A DNA stretch of 64,000 nt from Actinomycetes bacterium (GCA_021778895.1 JAJYBR010000001.1:62001-126000), one strand, 5' to 3'. Counted from the first letter of the stretch, positions 17,977-27,218 are shown. Translations and numbers: made by a program. Notes: generated by a model not told the origin, from the letters alone.

Positions 17977-19040
17977 TCCAGCGCGCGCCCAGCACGGTTG
18001 GGGAGACCCGCCGGGACGACTCGTCCCGGCGGGTCCGCCGCGCCTGGGCGCGCCGGGAGGAGTCCCTCTGGCGGGTCGGCGGTCGCGTGGCGACCCTGGT
18101 CCCGGTGGGCGCTCTGGCCTTCCTCCTCGTGGTCCTCGCCGTCAAGGCGTGGCCCGCGATCAAGGTCAGCGGCTGGGGCTACCTGACCGGGTCGGCGTGG
18201 CTGCCCGGGAGCACCTACGGCGGCGTCGAGAAGGTTCACGGCGTCGCGATCCCGGTCGGCGCGCACTACGGGGCCTGGCCCCTGCTCGCGGGCACGCTGC
18301 AGACCTCGGCCATCGCGCTGATCTTCGCCGTGCCCGTGTCGATCCTGACCGCCTTCGCCCTCACCGAGGGCCTGCCCGGGCGCATCGCCCGTCCGCTCGG
18401 CTTCGTGGTCGAGGTGGTCGCGGGCATCCCGAGCGTCATCATCGGCCTGTGGGGGGTCCTGGTCCTGGGCCCCTTCCTGGCCCACGACGTCTACCCCCTG
18501 GTCGCGACGCACGTCCCCAACGTTCCCGTCCTGCGCTACTTCGGGGGATCCGTCGGCTACGGCGAGGGGCTCTTGACCTCGGGCCTGGTGCTGGGCCTGA
18601 TGATCGTGCCCATCATCGCCTCGACGACGCGCGACCTGTTCTTGCAGGTCCCCGCTCTGCCCCAAGAGGGCGCCCGGGCCCTGGGCATGACCGATGCCGA
18701 GGTGGCCCGGCGCGTGACGCTGCCGTGGGTGCGCTCCGGGGTGATCGGCGCGGCGGTGCTGGGCCTCGGCCGGGCCCTCGGCGAGACGATCGCCGTGGCC
18801 ATGGTCTCGGGCTCGGTGCTCGGCGTAGTCTCGCCGAACCTCTACGGCACCATGACGACGATCGCGGCCACCATCGTCAGCCAGCTCGACTCGGCGGCCA
18901 CCGACGGGACGGGATTCGCCGTCGCCAACCTGGCCGAGGCGGGCCTGCTGCTCGCCGCGATCTCCATCGCCGTCAACCTCGCGGCGCGCGCCATCGTGCG
19001 CCGATCGGGCGCTCTCGGGGCTCCCGTGGGACGCGCCTGA
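17973..19040 (+). CDS. pstC: Phosphate ABC transporter permease
   Basis: 355 residues with six predicted membrane helices after a basic, charged N-terminus of about 40 residues. The EAA loop of ABC permeases reads QEGARALGMTDAEVARRVTLPW (about 230-250). It partners PstA and PstB in the inner membrane. GTG 17973 overlaps the pstS stop (GTGA); the stop overlaps the pstA ATG. Confidence 0.95.
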   Translation: MIQRAPSTVGETRRDDSSRRVRRAWARREESLWRVGGRVATLVPVGALAFLLVVLAVKAWPAIKVSGWGYLTGSAWLPGSTYGGVEKVHGVAIPVGAHYGAWPLLAGTLQTSAIALIFAVPVSILTAFALTEGLPGRIARPLGFVVEVVAGIPSVIIGLWGVLVLGPFLAHDVYPLVATHVPNVPVLRYFGGSVGYGEGLLTSGLVLGLMIVPIIASTTRDLFLQVPALPQEGARALGMTDAEVARRVTLPWVRSGVIGAAVLGLGRALGETIAVAMVSGSVLGVVSPNLYGTMTTIAATIVSQLDSAATDGTGFAVANLAEAGLLLAAISIAVNLAARAIVRRSGALGAPVGRA

Positions 19041-19921
19041 TGGTCGAGATCGGCCTGGCCGGCCTCCCCTCGACGCGCTGGCGCCGAGCGCGCTCGCGCC
19101 TCTTCCACGTCCTCATGTGGGTAGCCCTGGCCTTCGTCGTCGGTCCGGCCCTCTGGCTGGTCGTGGGCGTGGTCGCCCGCGCCCTGCCGGGCTGGCGCTG
19201 GAACGTGCTGACGACGATGTCCCAGGGCACGAGCGGCGGGCTGGCCAACGCCGTCGTGGGCACCCTGGTGCTGATGGCCGGCGTCCTGGTGCTGGCCGGC
19301 ACCTCGGGCGTCCTGACCGGCATCTACCTGTCGGAGTTCGCCGAGGGGAGCCGGGGCGTGCACCTGGTGCGGGTCGCCATCGACGTCCTGGCGGGCTTTC
19401 CCTCGATCGTGCTCGGCTACGTCGGCTACGTGGCGCTGTGCGTGGGCCTGGGCTGGGGCTTCTCCCTGCTGCCGGCGCTGATGATCCTGTCGTTCATGGT
19501 CGTGCCCTACATCGCCAAGTCGACCGAGGCTGCCCTCCACCAGGTGCCCACGTCCTACCGCGAGGGCGCCGAGGCGCTCGGGATGCCCGGCGGCCACGCC
19601 CTGCGGCGCGTGGTGGTGCGCACGGCGCTGCCCGGGATCGTGACCGGGCTGTTGATCGCGCTCTCGATCGCCGGTGGCGAGACGGCGCCCCTGCTCTACA
19701 CGGCCGGCGTCACCAACAACCTGCCGACCTGGAGCCTGCTGCACCACCCCATCGCCTACCTCACCTACTACGTCTGGACCGACTGGAACCAGCCCTCCAG
19801 CGCGGCTCACGTCGTCTCCTACGACGCGAGCCTCATCCTGGTCGTGCTGGTCCTGGTGATGCTGGTCGTCGCCCGCCTGATCGTCGCGCGGACCCAGCGC
19901 CACGCCGAGTCGTCGGCGTAG
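19040..19921 (+). CDS. pstA: Phosphate ABC transporter permease
   Basis: 293 residues, six helices, with the EAA-type loop YREGAEALGMPGGHALRRVV (about 175) and the PstA-typical GGETAPLLYTA. ATG 19040 overlaps the pstC TGA. It is the last gene of the cluster; no phoU follows. Confidence 0.95.
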   Translation: MVEIGLAGLPSTRWRRARSRLFHVLMWVALAFVVGPALWLVVGVVARALPGWRWNVLTTMSQGTSGGLANAVVGTLVLMAGVLVLAGTSGVLTGIYLSEFAEGSRGVHLVRVAIDVLAGFPSIVLGYVGYVALCVGLGWGFSLLPALMILSFMVVPYIAKSTEAALHQVPTSYREGAEALGMPGGHALRRVVVRTALPGIVTGLLIALSIAGGETAPLLYTAGVTNNLPTWSLLHHPIAYLTYYVWTDWNQPSSAAHVVSYDASLILVVLVLVMLVVARLIVARTQRHAESSA

Positions 19922-19958
19922 CCTGCCGCCTTGCTACCCTCGGCGCAGGAGGTGAGCA

Positions 19959-21356
19959 ATGGCAACCGAACTGTGGCAGGAGCCGGCCGGCCGGCTGGCC
20001 AAGATGATCCGGGGGGGACTGACGACCTCGCGGGAGGTCGTCGAGGCGCACCTCGAGCGCATCGAGGCCGTCAATCCCGCGGTCAACGCGATCGTCGAGG
20101 TGCGGGCCGACGAGGTGCTCGAGGAGGCCGACCGCGCGGACGAGGCCCGGCGGGAGGGACGACCACTCGGTGCGCTGCACGGCGTCCCCTTCACCGCCAA
20201 GACCAACATCGACGTCACCGGCTACGCGACGACGCAGGGCACGACGGCGCTGGCCGGGCTCCAGGCCGACTCCGACGCCCCGGTCGTCGAGCGCATGCGC
20301 GCGGCCGGCGCGGTCCTGCTCGCGCGCACCAACATGCCCGACCTCGGCCTGCGCATCAACACCGAGTCCTCGCTCTACGGCCCCGCCCACAACCCGTGGC
20401 GCCACGGGTACACCACCGGAGGGTCCTCGGGCGGTGAGGCCGCCGCCCTGGCGACCGGCATGAGCCCCCTGGGTCTGGGCAACGACATCGGCGGCTCGCT
20501 GCGCAACCCGGCCTACGCGTGCGGCGTCTGCTCGATCAAGCCCTCGCGCGGGCGGGTGCCGATGGCCAACGCCACCGATCCGGTCGAGCGCCCGATCAAC
20601 GCCCAGCTGATGCTGGCCGAGGGCGTCTTGGCCCGACACATCGCCGACGTGCGCGCCGGCCTCTTCGCGATCATGGGCTCGCACCCTCGCGACCCGCAGG
20701 CCGTCGACGTCCCCCTGGCCGGACCGCCGCTGGCCCGACGCGTCGCGCTCGTGCCCGAGCCCGCCGGTGGCACGACCGATCCCGGGGTCGCCGCGGGCGT
20801 CCGCGCCGCGGGCCGTGCCCTGGAGGCGGCCGGCTACGAGGTCGAGGAGATCGCGCCGCCGGCGCTGGAGGAGACCTACGCCGCCTGGACCGAGCTCATG
20901 ATGACCAGCCTCGCCGTGTCGGCCCCGATGATCATGCCGCTGCTCGGCGAGGACGCGCGCCGCTTCCTCGAGATGTCGATGGTCGACTTCGCCGCGACGC
21001 CCGAGTCCCTCTTCGCCATGCACCAGCAGCGCTTCGCCGTGGCGCGCTCCTGGCGGGCCTTCATGGAGGACCACCCGCTGGTGGTGGGGCCGACGTGGAC
21101 CCAGCCACCCTTCGCGCACGGCTTCGACATCCGCGACGACGCCTCGGCCCGCGCCGTCAACCAGATGTTCCGCTTCGTCCTGCCGGCCAACCTCCTCGGC
21201 CTGCCCGCGGTCTGCGTGCCGACCGGGGTCGCCGACGGGCTGCCCGTGGGGGCCCAGATCATCGGGCCGCGCTTCCGCGACGACGTGTGCTTGGACGCGG
21301 GCGAGGCGATCGAGCGCGAGCTCGGCGTGATCACGCCCATCGACCCGCTCCCGTGA
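19959..21356 (+). CDS. Amidase (amidase signature family)
   Basis: 465 residues. The Ser-cisSer-Lys triad is visible as Lys in PFTAKTNID (about 81), cis-Ser in GGSSGGEAAA (about 157) and nucleophile Ser in GNDIGGSLRNPA (about 180). Not GatA: it lacks gatB/gatC neighbours and GatA-type context, so it is a general amidase of unknown substrate. ATG 19959 has AGGAGG six bases upstream. Its stop overlaps the GNAT start (GTGA). Confidence 0.9.
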   Translation: MATELWQEPAGRLAKMIRGGLTTSREVVEAHLERIEAVNPAVNAIVEVRADEVLEEADRADEARREGRPLGALHGVPFTAKTNIDVTGYATTQGTTALAGLQADSDAPVVERMRAAGAVLLARTNMPDLGLRINTESSLYGPAHNPWRHGYTTGGSSGGEAAALATGMSPLGLGNDIGGSLRNPAYACGVCSIKPSRGRVPMANATDPVERPINAQLMLAEGVLARHIADVRAGLFAIMGSHPRDPQAVDVPLAGPPLARRVALVPEPAGGTTDPGVAAGVRAAGRALEAAGYEVEEIAPPALEETYAAWTELMMTSLAVSAPMIMPLLGEDARRFLEMSMVDFAATPESLFAMHQQRFAVARSWRAFMEDHPLVVGPTWTQPPFAHGFDIRDDASARAVNQMFRFVLPANLLGLPAVCVPTGVADGLPVGAQIIGPRFRDDVCLDAGEAIERELGVITPIDPLP

Positions 21357-21862
21357 CCTGGAGCATCGGCCCGCTGACGCGCGAGGAGGTGCCCGAGGCG
21401 GTCGCCGTGATGCTGACAGGGTCGCTCGCTCCCGCCGACGAGCACCCCGAGGATCCCGAGCGCTACTGGGCGGCGACGCTGGCCACGCGCGAGCGCGGCG
21501 GCGAGGTGCTGGTGGCGCGTGACGCGTCGGGCGTCGTGGGCGTGGTCGAGCTGATGATCCTGCCGCACTTCCAGCACACCGGCGGATGGTGCGCCGAGCT
21601 GGAGAGCTTCTTCGTGCGCCCGGACCGCCGCTCCCAGGGCGTGGGCGCGGCGCTGCTGGCCGAGGCCGAGGAGCGCGCGGCGCGCGCGGGCTGCTACCGC
21701 ATCCAGCTGACCAGTCGCAACGTGCGCACCGACGCGCACCGCTTCTACCGGCGCCACGGCTTCGACCAGGGGAGCCAGGGCTTCAAGAAGGCGCTCACCG
21801 GCCCTTCCGGCGATGGTGATGGCTACGCTGACCGGGGAGGTGGCGATGAACAGCAACGATGA
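21353..21862 (+). CDS. GNAT-family N-acetyltransferase
   Basis: 169 residues. Acetyl-CoA binding motif A is RSQGVGAALLAEAEERA (about 91) with the preceding beta-4 strand ELESFFVRPD, then motif B HRFYRRHGF near 130. Substrate is unknown. GTG 21353 overlaps the amidase stop. Its last 17 bases overlap the start of the AhpD-like gene. Confidence 0.85.
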   Translation: MTWSIGPLTREEVPEAVAVMLTGSLAPADEHPEDPERYWAATLATRERGGEVLVARDASGVVGVVELMILPHFQHTGGWCAELESFFVRPDRRSQGVGAALLAEAEERAARAGCYRIQLTSRNVRTDAHRFYRRHGFDQGSQGFKKALTGPSGDGDGYADRGGGDEQQR

Positions 21863-22199
21863 GGTACGCGAGGAACTGCGCCAGCCGGCCTTGGAGCTGC
21901 GCCAGATGGTCCCCGACGTCCTGAAGGGCTACTCCGCGATGTCCAAGGCGGCCATGGCCGAAGGTGAGCTCTCGTCGGGCATCAAGGAGCTGCTGGCCCT
22001 GATGGTGGCGATCACCCGCCAGTGCGACGGGTGCGTGGTGTCCCACGCCCGCGGCGCGGCCCGCCAGGGCGTGACCCGCCAGCAGGTGGCCGAGGCCGTC
22101 GGCGTCGCCATCATGATGAACGGCGGGCCCGGCACCGTGTGGGGCCCCCGGGCGCTGCACTCCTTCGACCAGGCCGTCGCCGCCCTGCAGACCTCCTAG
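21846..22199 (+). CDS. Carboxymuconolactone decarboxylase / AhpD-like protein
   Basis: A 117-residue, all-helical protein with the redox motif CDGCVVSHARGA (about 59), the CxxC...H pattern of AhpD-type peroxidase partners. It more likely acts as a thiol-disulfide or peroxidase adaptor than as a decarboxylase. ATG 21846 has GGGGAGG five bases upstream. A TACGCT hexamer inside the preceding gene may give it a promoter. Confidence 0.88.
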   Translation: MNSNDEVREELRQPALELRQMVPDVLKGYSAMSKAAMAEGELSSGIKELLALMVAITRQCDGCVVSHARGAARQGVTRQQVAEAVGVAIMMNGGPGTVWGPRALHSFDQAVAALQTS

Positions 22200-22210
22200 C
22201 GCCGGCACCT

Positions 22211-22247
22211 CTCGGGGATCAGAGCCCCGGGCGGCCGGGGCGGCCGC
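22211..22247. terminator. Two tandem GC-rich hairpins between convergent genes
   Basis: The first stem pairs 22211-22217 with 22225-22231 (seven pairs, one G-T). The second pairs 22231-22236 with 22242-22247. They fill the 54-base gap between the AhpD-like gene and the P450. There is no U-tract, so terminator function is a guess. Confidence 0.35.
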
Positions 22248-22253
22248 CGCTGC

Positions 22254-23519
22254 CTAGTCCCACGCGTAGGGCAGGCGGGCGATGCCGTTGACGAAGTTGG
22301 AGACCACCCGGACCGGCTCGGCGGTCGCGTGGACCTGAGGGGACCGGGCGAGCAGGGTCTCGAGGGTCACGGCGATCTCGCGGCGGGCCAGGTGCGCCCC
22401 GAGGCAGAAGTGCGGGCCCGGGGCGCCGAAGCCGAAGTGGTCGTTGGGCCGACGTCCCACGTCGAAGACGTCGGGACGGTCGAAGGCCGCTTCGTCGCGG
22501 TTGGCCGACTGGTAGATCAGCAGGACCTTGTCGCCCGCGGAGAGCTCGACTCCCGACAGCGTGGCCGGGACCGCCAGGGTGCGGCGCATCCAGATCACCG
22601 GCGAGGCCCAGCGCACGATCTCGTCGGTGGCCGTGCCCATCAGGCCGCCGGCGTCGTCGAGCAGGCGCTGGCGCTGCTCGGGGTACTCGCTCAGGGCCAC
22701 CAGGGCGTGGGCGAGGGCGCTGCGCGTCGTCTCGTTGCCCGCGATCACCAGGAGGATGAAGAAGGACGCCAGCTCCTGGTCGCTGAGGCGCTCGGACTCG
22801 ATCGTCGCGTTCACCAGGGAACTGGTGATGTCGTCGACGGGATGGCGGCGCCGGTAGGGGCCGAGGTCCTCCATCAGGGCGCGCAGGGTGGCGCCGGCCT
22901 CCAAGAGGGCGACCACGGGATCGAGACCCTCGGGCACCACGGCCGGGTCGCCGGCCGCGATGATGACGTCCGAGCAGCGCGCGATCGTCGGGTGCTCCGA
23001 GGCGGGCACGCCCATCATGTCGGTGATGACCTCGAGGGGCAGGGGAGCGGCGATGTCGGCGACGAAGTCGCCCGATCCCCCGTCGCGGGCGCGCGCCACC
23101 AGGCGCGCCGCCCGGTCCTGGATGCTGCGCTCGATGGCGCGCACCTGGCGCGGGCTGAAGGCGGCCGACACGATGCGGCGCAGGCGCGCGTGGCGGGGGT
23201 TGTCGGTCGAGATCATGCCCGAGAAGTACTCGACCATCTCGGGGGGCAGGTCGAGCTGGGAGACGGCACCCGGGCCCGACAGGAAGACCTCGGGGTGGCG
23301 CGAGACGTGGGCCACGTCGGCGTGGCGGGTCAGAGCCCAGTAGCCGCGCCCCGGGGGGAACGTGAAGGCGGTGCTGGTGAAGGTCGGATCGCCGAAGTGG
23401 GCCACCGGCCGGTCAGCGCGCAGCAGGGCGAAGGCCGCCTCGCGCTCGCCCATCGGGCGGCGCCAGAAGGCCGCAGCGGACAGGTCGATGTCGTCGATGC
23501 CGCCCGTCCACGCCGTCAC
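22254..23519 (-). CDS. Cytochrome P450
   Basis: 421 residues. The I-helix oxygen-activation motif is AGNETTRSAL (about 245), the ExxR-type element lies in EIVRWASP (about 290), and the heme-ligating loop FGFGAPGPHFCLGAH has its Cys near 367. The overall pattern resembles actinobacterial CYP124/125/142-type sterol and lipid hydroxylases, an assignment from memory. No ferredoxin gene is adjacent; one lies at 43241. GTG 23519 is preceded at seven bases by TACGCT and has no ribosome site. Confidence 0.92.
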   Translation of the reverse strand: MTAWTGGIDDIDLSAAAFWRRPMGEREAAFALLRADRPVAHFGDPTFTSTAFTFPPGRGYWALTRHADVAHVSRHPEVFLSGPGAVSQLDLPPEMVEYFSGMISTDNPRHARLRRIVSAAFSPRQVRAIERSIQDRAARLVARARDGGSGDFVADIAAPLPLEVITDMMGVPASEHPTIARCSDVIIAAGDPAVVPEGLDPVVALLEAGATLRALMEDLGPYRRRHPVDDITSSLVNATIESERLSDQELASFFILLVIAGNETTRSALAHALVALSEYPEQRQRLLDDAGGLMGTATDEIVRWASPVIWMRRTLAVPATLSGVELSAGDKVLLIYQSANRDEAAFDRPDVFDVGRRPNDHFGFGAPGPHFCLGAHLARREIAVTLETLLARSPQVHATAEPVRVVSNFVNGIARLPYAWD

Positions 23520-23564
23520 GGTGCGCAGCGTAGCCAGCCCCGTCACGCGCCGGTCGAATCCCGG

Positions 23565-23570
23565 CAGACT
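23565..23570 (+). promoter_or_regulatory. Leaderless promoter -10 of the NifU-like gene
   Basis: CAGACT, a near match to TAnnnT, then six bases, then GTG 23577. Confidence 0.45.
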
Positions 23571-23576
23571 AGAGGG

Positions 23577-23909
23577 GTGCCCGAACTGACCGATTCCGAG
23601 CGCGAGAGCCGGCTGCGCGCCCTGCGCGACCTCATCGAGCTGATGCGCCCAGCCGTGCAGGCCGACGGCGGCGACCTGGTGCTGGTGCGCGCCGACGTCG
23701 AGTCGGGCGTCGTCGAGGTCGAGCTCCAAGGCGCTTGCTCGAGCTGTGCGATCTCCACCGACACGCTCCAGGGGGGCGTCACCCGCATCCTCCAGGACCG
23801 CCTCGCCTGGGTGACCGAGGTCGTCGGCGGGGTCGACGACAGCTTCGACCTCGAGGCGTCGATGGCCCTGGGCACCGGCGGCTACGTCCCGCGCTACCGG
23901 CCGCGCTGA
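23577..23909 (+). CDS. NifU-like C-terminal domain Fe-S carrier
   Basis: 110 residues. Matches the NifU C-terminal/NfuA domain: RPAVQADGGDLVLV, then the cluster-binding CSSC (about 53) and a GVTRILQDRL helix. Probably delivers or scaffolds an Fe-S cluster. A C-terminal tail of about 30 residues (GTGGYVPRYRPR) is not part of the domain. GTG 23577 overlaps nothing and is probably leaderless. Confidence 0.88.
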   Translation: MPELTDSERESRLRALRDLIELMRPAVQADGGDLVLVRADVESGVVEVELQGACSSCAISTDTLQGGVTRILQDRLAWVTEVVGGVDDSFDLEASMALGTGGYVPRYRPR

Positions 23910-23959
23910 CCAGGCCCGCTGCGGGCTCGGGGACTACGCTCCCCACCAAGGGAGGTGTC

Positions 23960-24217
23960 ATGGGCATTCTCGACAAGGTCAAGGGCCAGGCGGCCGCTGC
24001 GGCCAGTGCGGCGCGTGATGCGGCCCAGAAGGGCCAGACCAAGGTGGACGAGTTCCAGGCGCGGCGCGGCGCCGACCAGACCCTGCGCAAGTTGGGCCTG
24101 GCCGTCTACCTCAACCAGGCCGGTCGGGGCTCGGCGACCTACGAGCAGGACGTCACGGGACTGGTCGAGTCCCTGGCGCAGTACGAGGCCGAGCACGGGC
24201 CACTGACTGCCGAGTGA
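23960..24217 (+). CDS. Small conserved-looking hypothetical protein
   Basis: 85 residues, not recognised. It starts with an Ala/Lys-rich amphipathic helix (residues 3-35), followed by a short helical segment ending acidic. No membrane segment. ATG 23960 has GGGAGG about five bases upstream and a TACGCT -10 about 19 bases before, so it is a real expressed gene. It lies between the NifU-like and marR genes. Confidence 0.7.
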   Translation: MGILDKVKGQAAAAASAARDAAQKGQTKVDEFQARRGADQTLRKLGLAVYLNQAGRGSATYEQDVTGLVESLAQYEAEHGPLTAE

Positions 24218-24260
24218 GTGGCCCGTTGCGGTCACGCTCCGGGGGTCACGGGACTATTAT

Positions 24261-24277
24261 TTAGTTACGTGAACTAA
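24261..24277. promoter_or_regulatory. Putative MarR operator
   Basis: The 17-base TTAGTTACGTGAACTAA has 6-base inverted arms and a 5-base spacer, and is AT-rich in a GC-rich genome. It sits directly after a TATTAT -10 (24255-24260) and 15 bases before the marR start, the usual place for MarR autorepression. Confidence 0.75.
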
Positions 24278-24291
24278 CGGAGGTGCGTGGA

Positions 24292-24723
24292 GTGACGGGG
24301 ACGATCGACACGACCGACACCGCTGCGCGCCTGCGACGCGCGGTGACCCACCTGCACCGGCGCCTGCGCCAGAACTCCCTGGGCGGCATCTCGCCCGCCC
24401 AGGCCTCGGCGCTCTCGACGGTCGAGCGGCTGGGCCGGCCGTCCCTGGGCGAGCTGGCCACCGCCGAGCAGGTCCAACCGCCGACGATCACCCGGGTGGT
24501 GCACGACCTGGTCGCCCAGGGGATGCTCGACCGCCTCAGCGACCCCGACGACCGCCGCTGTGTGCGCGTCACCCTGACCGCGCGGGGCCGCCGCGAGCTG
24601 GCCACGATCCGCCAGCGCAAGAACGAGTCGCTGGCGCGCACGCTGGCCGCGCTGGCGCCGGCCGAGCAGAGCCGCGCCGCGCGCCTCGTCGACCTGCTCG
24701 AGATCATCGTGGAGCGCGTGTGA
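24292..24723 (+). CDS. MarR-family transcriptional regulator
   Basis: 143 residues with a winged helix-turn-helix (about 28-100): LSTVERLGRPSLGELATAEQ, recognition helix QPPTITRVVHDLVAQG and wing DPDDRRCVRVTLT. Probably represses itself and the MFS pump that overlaps its 3' end. GTG 24292 is preferred over GTG 24283 because ACGGAGG (24277-24283) is eight bases upstream. Confidence 0.92.
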   Translation: MTGTIDTTDTAARLRRAVTHLHRRLRQNSLGGISPAQASALSTVERLGRPSLGELATAEQVQPPTITRVVHDLVAQGMLDRLSDPDDRRCVRVTLTARGRRELATIRQRKNESLARTLAALAPAEQSRAARLVDLLEIIVERV

Positions 24724-25961
24724 GCCGGCGGGCGCCGTCGCGGACCTTCGCGGCCCTACGGGTCCGCAACTTCCGGCTCTACTTCGTGGGCCAGCTGGTG
24801 TCGGTCTCAGGGACCTGGATGCAGTCGGTGGCCCAGGGCTGGCTGCTATTGCAGCTGACCGGCTCGTCGCTGGACCTCGGGATCGCCCTGGCCCTGGGCA
24901 ACCTCCCGATGCTGGTGTTCGGCAGCTACGGCGGCCTGATCGTGGACCGCCTGGCCAAGCGGCGCATCCTGTACGCCACGCAGTCCTCGGCGGGCCTGTT
25001 GGCCCTGACGCTGGGCATCCTGGTCTCGACCGGGGACGCGACGGTCGGCTGGGTCTACGTGATGGCCGGGCTGCTCGGCATCGTCAACCTCTTCGACCTG
25101 CCGGCCCGGCAGGCCTTCGTCCAAGAGATGGTCGGCCGCGACCTGGTGGCCAACGCCGTGAGTCTCAACAGCGTGCTGATGAACGCCGGCCGCCTGATCG
25201 GCCCCTCGATCGCCGCGATCTTCATCACGGTCATCGGCACGGCGGGCTGCTTCTACGCCAACTCCATCTCCTACGTGGCCGTGCTGGTGGCCCTGGTCAT
25301 GATGGACGGCTCGGCCTTCCATCCCCTGCACACCGTGGAGCGCGAGCGCGGCCAGCTGCGCCGCGGGCTGCGCTACGTGCTCGAGACGCCCGTCTTGCGC
25401 ACGACGATCCTGGCCGTCGCGGTGGTGGGAACGTTCGCCTTCAACTTCACGGTCACCTTGCCGCTGCTCGTCCACACCACCTTCCACCAGCGCTCGGCGG
25501 TCCACTACGGCTTGCTCCTGGGGGCGATGGGCCTCGGGGCGATCTTCGGCGGGCTGGGCGTGGCGCGGCGCTCGCGGCCCACGACGGGGCTGCTCATCGG
25601 TCTGGCCACGGGCTTCGGCGTGTTCATGACGGCAGCCTCCTTGGCACCCACGCTGCTACTGGCCGAGCTGGCCATGGTGCCCACGGGCGCCTTCTCCATC
25701 GCCTTCATGTCCACGGCCAACGCCCTGCTCCAGCTCAACTCGTCCCAGTCGATGCGCGGGCGGGTCATGGCGCTCTACGGCATCGCCTTCATGGGAACGA
25801 CGCCCATCGGCGCGCCCCTGATCGGCTACGTCATCTCGGTGACCAACCCGCGCATGGGCCTGTTCGTCGGCGCCGGCCTGACCCTGGCGACGGCTGCGGG
25901 CCTGGCCTGGCGCCATCGGTCGATGTCGCGCGGGGCGGCGCTGGAGGCGGCGGTCTCCTGA
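24720..25961 (+). CDS. MFS transporter (EntS/MFS_3-like efflux protein)
   Basis: 413 residues, about twelve membrane helices. The N-terminus FRLYFVGQLVSVSGTWMQSVAQGWL is typical of the MFS_3/EntS group and the A-like loop reads GGLIVDRLAKRR (about 75). Pairing with a MarR regulator in GTGA overlap suggests export of a toxic or signalling compound that releases the repressor. The ligand is unknown. Confidence 0.9.
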   Translation: MSRRAPSRTFAALRVRNFRLYFVGQLVSVSGTWMQSVAQGWLLLQLTGSSLDLGIALALGNLPMLVFGSYGGLIVDRLAKRRILYATQSSAGLLALTLGILVSTGDATVGWVYVMAGLLGIVNLFDLPARQAFVQEMVGRDLVANAVSLNSVLMNAGRLIGPSIAAIFITVIGTAGCFYANSISYVAVLVALVMMDGSAFHPLHTVERERGQLRRGLRYVLETPVLRTTILAVAVVGTFAFNFTVTLPLLVHTTFHQRSAVHYGLLLGAMGLGAIFGGLGVARRSRPTTGLLIGLATGFGVFMTAASLAPTLLLAELAMVPTGAFSIAFMSTANALLQLNSSQSMRGRVMALYGIAFMGTTPIGAPLIGYVISVTNPRMGLFVGAGLTLATAAGLAWRHRSMSRGAALEAAVS

Positions 25962-25988
25962 CCGATGTCCGGTGTCGCGCGCCGGGGC

Positions 25989-27212
25989 CTAGGCCGAGAC
26001 GCGGGGCTCCTTGGGCAGGCCCAGCACGCGCTCGCCCACGATGTTGCGCTGGATCTCGGCGGTCCCGCCCCAGATCGTCTCGGAGCGCGAGAAGAAGAAC
26101 GAGGCCTGCAGCTCGGAGACCGGATAGTCGGCGCGCCCCCGCTGACCGGGACTGGCGCCCTCGACGAAGGTGCCGGTGAGGACCTGGGCCGACGGGCCCA
26201 GGATGTCGAGGCCCAGCTCCATGGTGTCGCGGTGGCTCTCGGACCAGAACATCTTGTTGGTCGCTCCCAGGGCCACCGTCTCGTGGGTCCCCCGCAGCGC
26301 GTCGCTGAGGGTCCGCCAGCCGTTGACCTCCATGATCTTGACCTTGGACCACGAGCGGACCAGCCGGTCGCGGATCAGGGGGTCCGACGCGCGCCCCCGC
26401 GCCTGCGCGGCGTCGCGCAGCCCCTCCCACTCGCGCGCGAAGCGGCGGTAGCCCGTGGTGGCCGACGCCCCGCGCTCGAAGGAGAGGGTGGTCATGGCCA
26501 CCTTCCAGCCGTTGTTGACGCCGCCGACGACGTTGGCGATGGGGCAGCGCGCATCGGTGAAGAAGACCTCGTTGAACTCCGCAGTCCCGTCGACCTGGGT
26601 CAGCGGGCGCACCTCGATGCCCTTCTGCTTCATCGGCACCAGGAGGTAGCTGATGCCGCCGTGGGCGGGGGCCGTCGGGTCGGTGCGCGCCAGGAGGAAG
26701 ACGTAGTCGGCGAACTGGGCCTGGGTCGTCCAGACCTTCTGCCCGTTGATCACCCACTCGTCCCCGTCGCGCACGGCCGACGTGGTTAGGCTGGCCAGGT
26801 CCGAGCCCGAGTCGGGCTCCGAGAAGCCCTGGCACCACGAGATCGTCCCGCTCAAGATGCCCGGGATGAACTCTCGCTTCTGCTCCTCGGTGCCCCACTG
26901 GAGGATCGTGGGCCCGACCAGGGTGTCTCCGAAGAAGTCGGCGCGCATGGGGGCGTTGACCCGGGCGAACTCCTCGGCCAGGACGACCTGCTCGATCAGG
27001 CTGAGGCCCCGCCCCCCGTACTGGGTGGGCCAGCCGGCACAGATCCAGCCGCCGTCGCGGAGCCGCTCGGTCCACGTGGCGGCGAAGGCCGCGCGCTCGG
27101 CGGCGTCGGTGGGCCGGTCGGGCGAGTTCCACCAGGGCGGGAGGTTGGCGCTCAGCCAGTCACGCACCGTCAGGCGGAACTCCTCGGCGTCGGCAGGGTA
27201 GGTCAGATCCAT
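25989..27212 (-). CDS. Acyl-CoA dehydrogenase (third; FadE-like)
   Basis: 407 residues. Motifs are FSEPDSGSDLASL (about 135) and GQKVWTTQAQFADYVFLLART (about 165). Ser/Asp substitutions and an Arg-rich C-terminal ETIWGGTAEIQRNIVGERVLGLP match the actinobacterial FadE cluster used in long-chain or steroid side-chain oxidation. ATG 27212 is preceded by TACAGT at exactly six bases, so it should be leaderless. It converges with the MFS gene across a 27-base gap. Confidence 0.92.
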   Translation of the reverse strand: MDLTYPADAEEFRLTVRDWLSANLPPWWNSPDRPTDAAERAAFAATWTERLRDGGWICAGWPTQYGGRGLSLIEQVVLAEEFARVNAPMRADFFGDTLVGPTILQWGTEEQKREFIPGILSGTISWCQGFSEPDSGSDLASLTTSAVRDGDEWVINGQKVWTTQAQFADYVFLLARTDPTAPAHGGISYLLVPMKQKGIEVRPLTQVDGTAEFNEVFFTDARCPIANVVGGVNNGWKVAMTTLSFERGASATTGYRRFAREWEGLRDAAQARGRASDPLIRDRLVRSWSKVKIMEVNGWRTLSDALRGTHETVALGATNKMFWSESHRDTMELGLDILGPSAQVLTGTFVEGASPGQRGRADYPVSELQASFFFSRSETIWGGTAEIQRNIVGERVLGLPKEPRVSA

Positions 27213-27218
27213 ATCCGC

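Noticed and set aside
19959-21356. Amidase as GatA (tRNA-dependent amidotransferase subunit)
   Set aside because: The signature motif is shared by all amidase-signature enzymes; there is no gatB or gatC nearby and its neighbours are unrelated.
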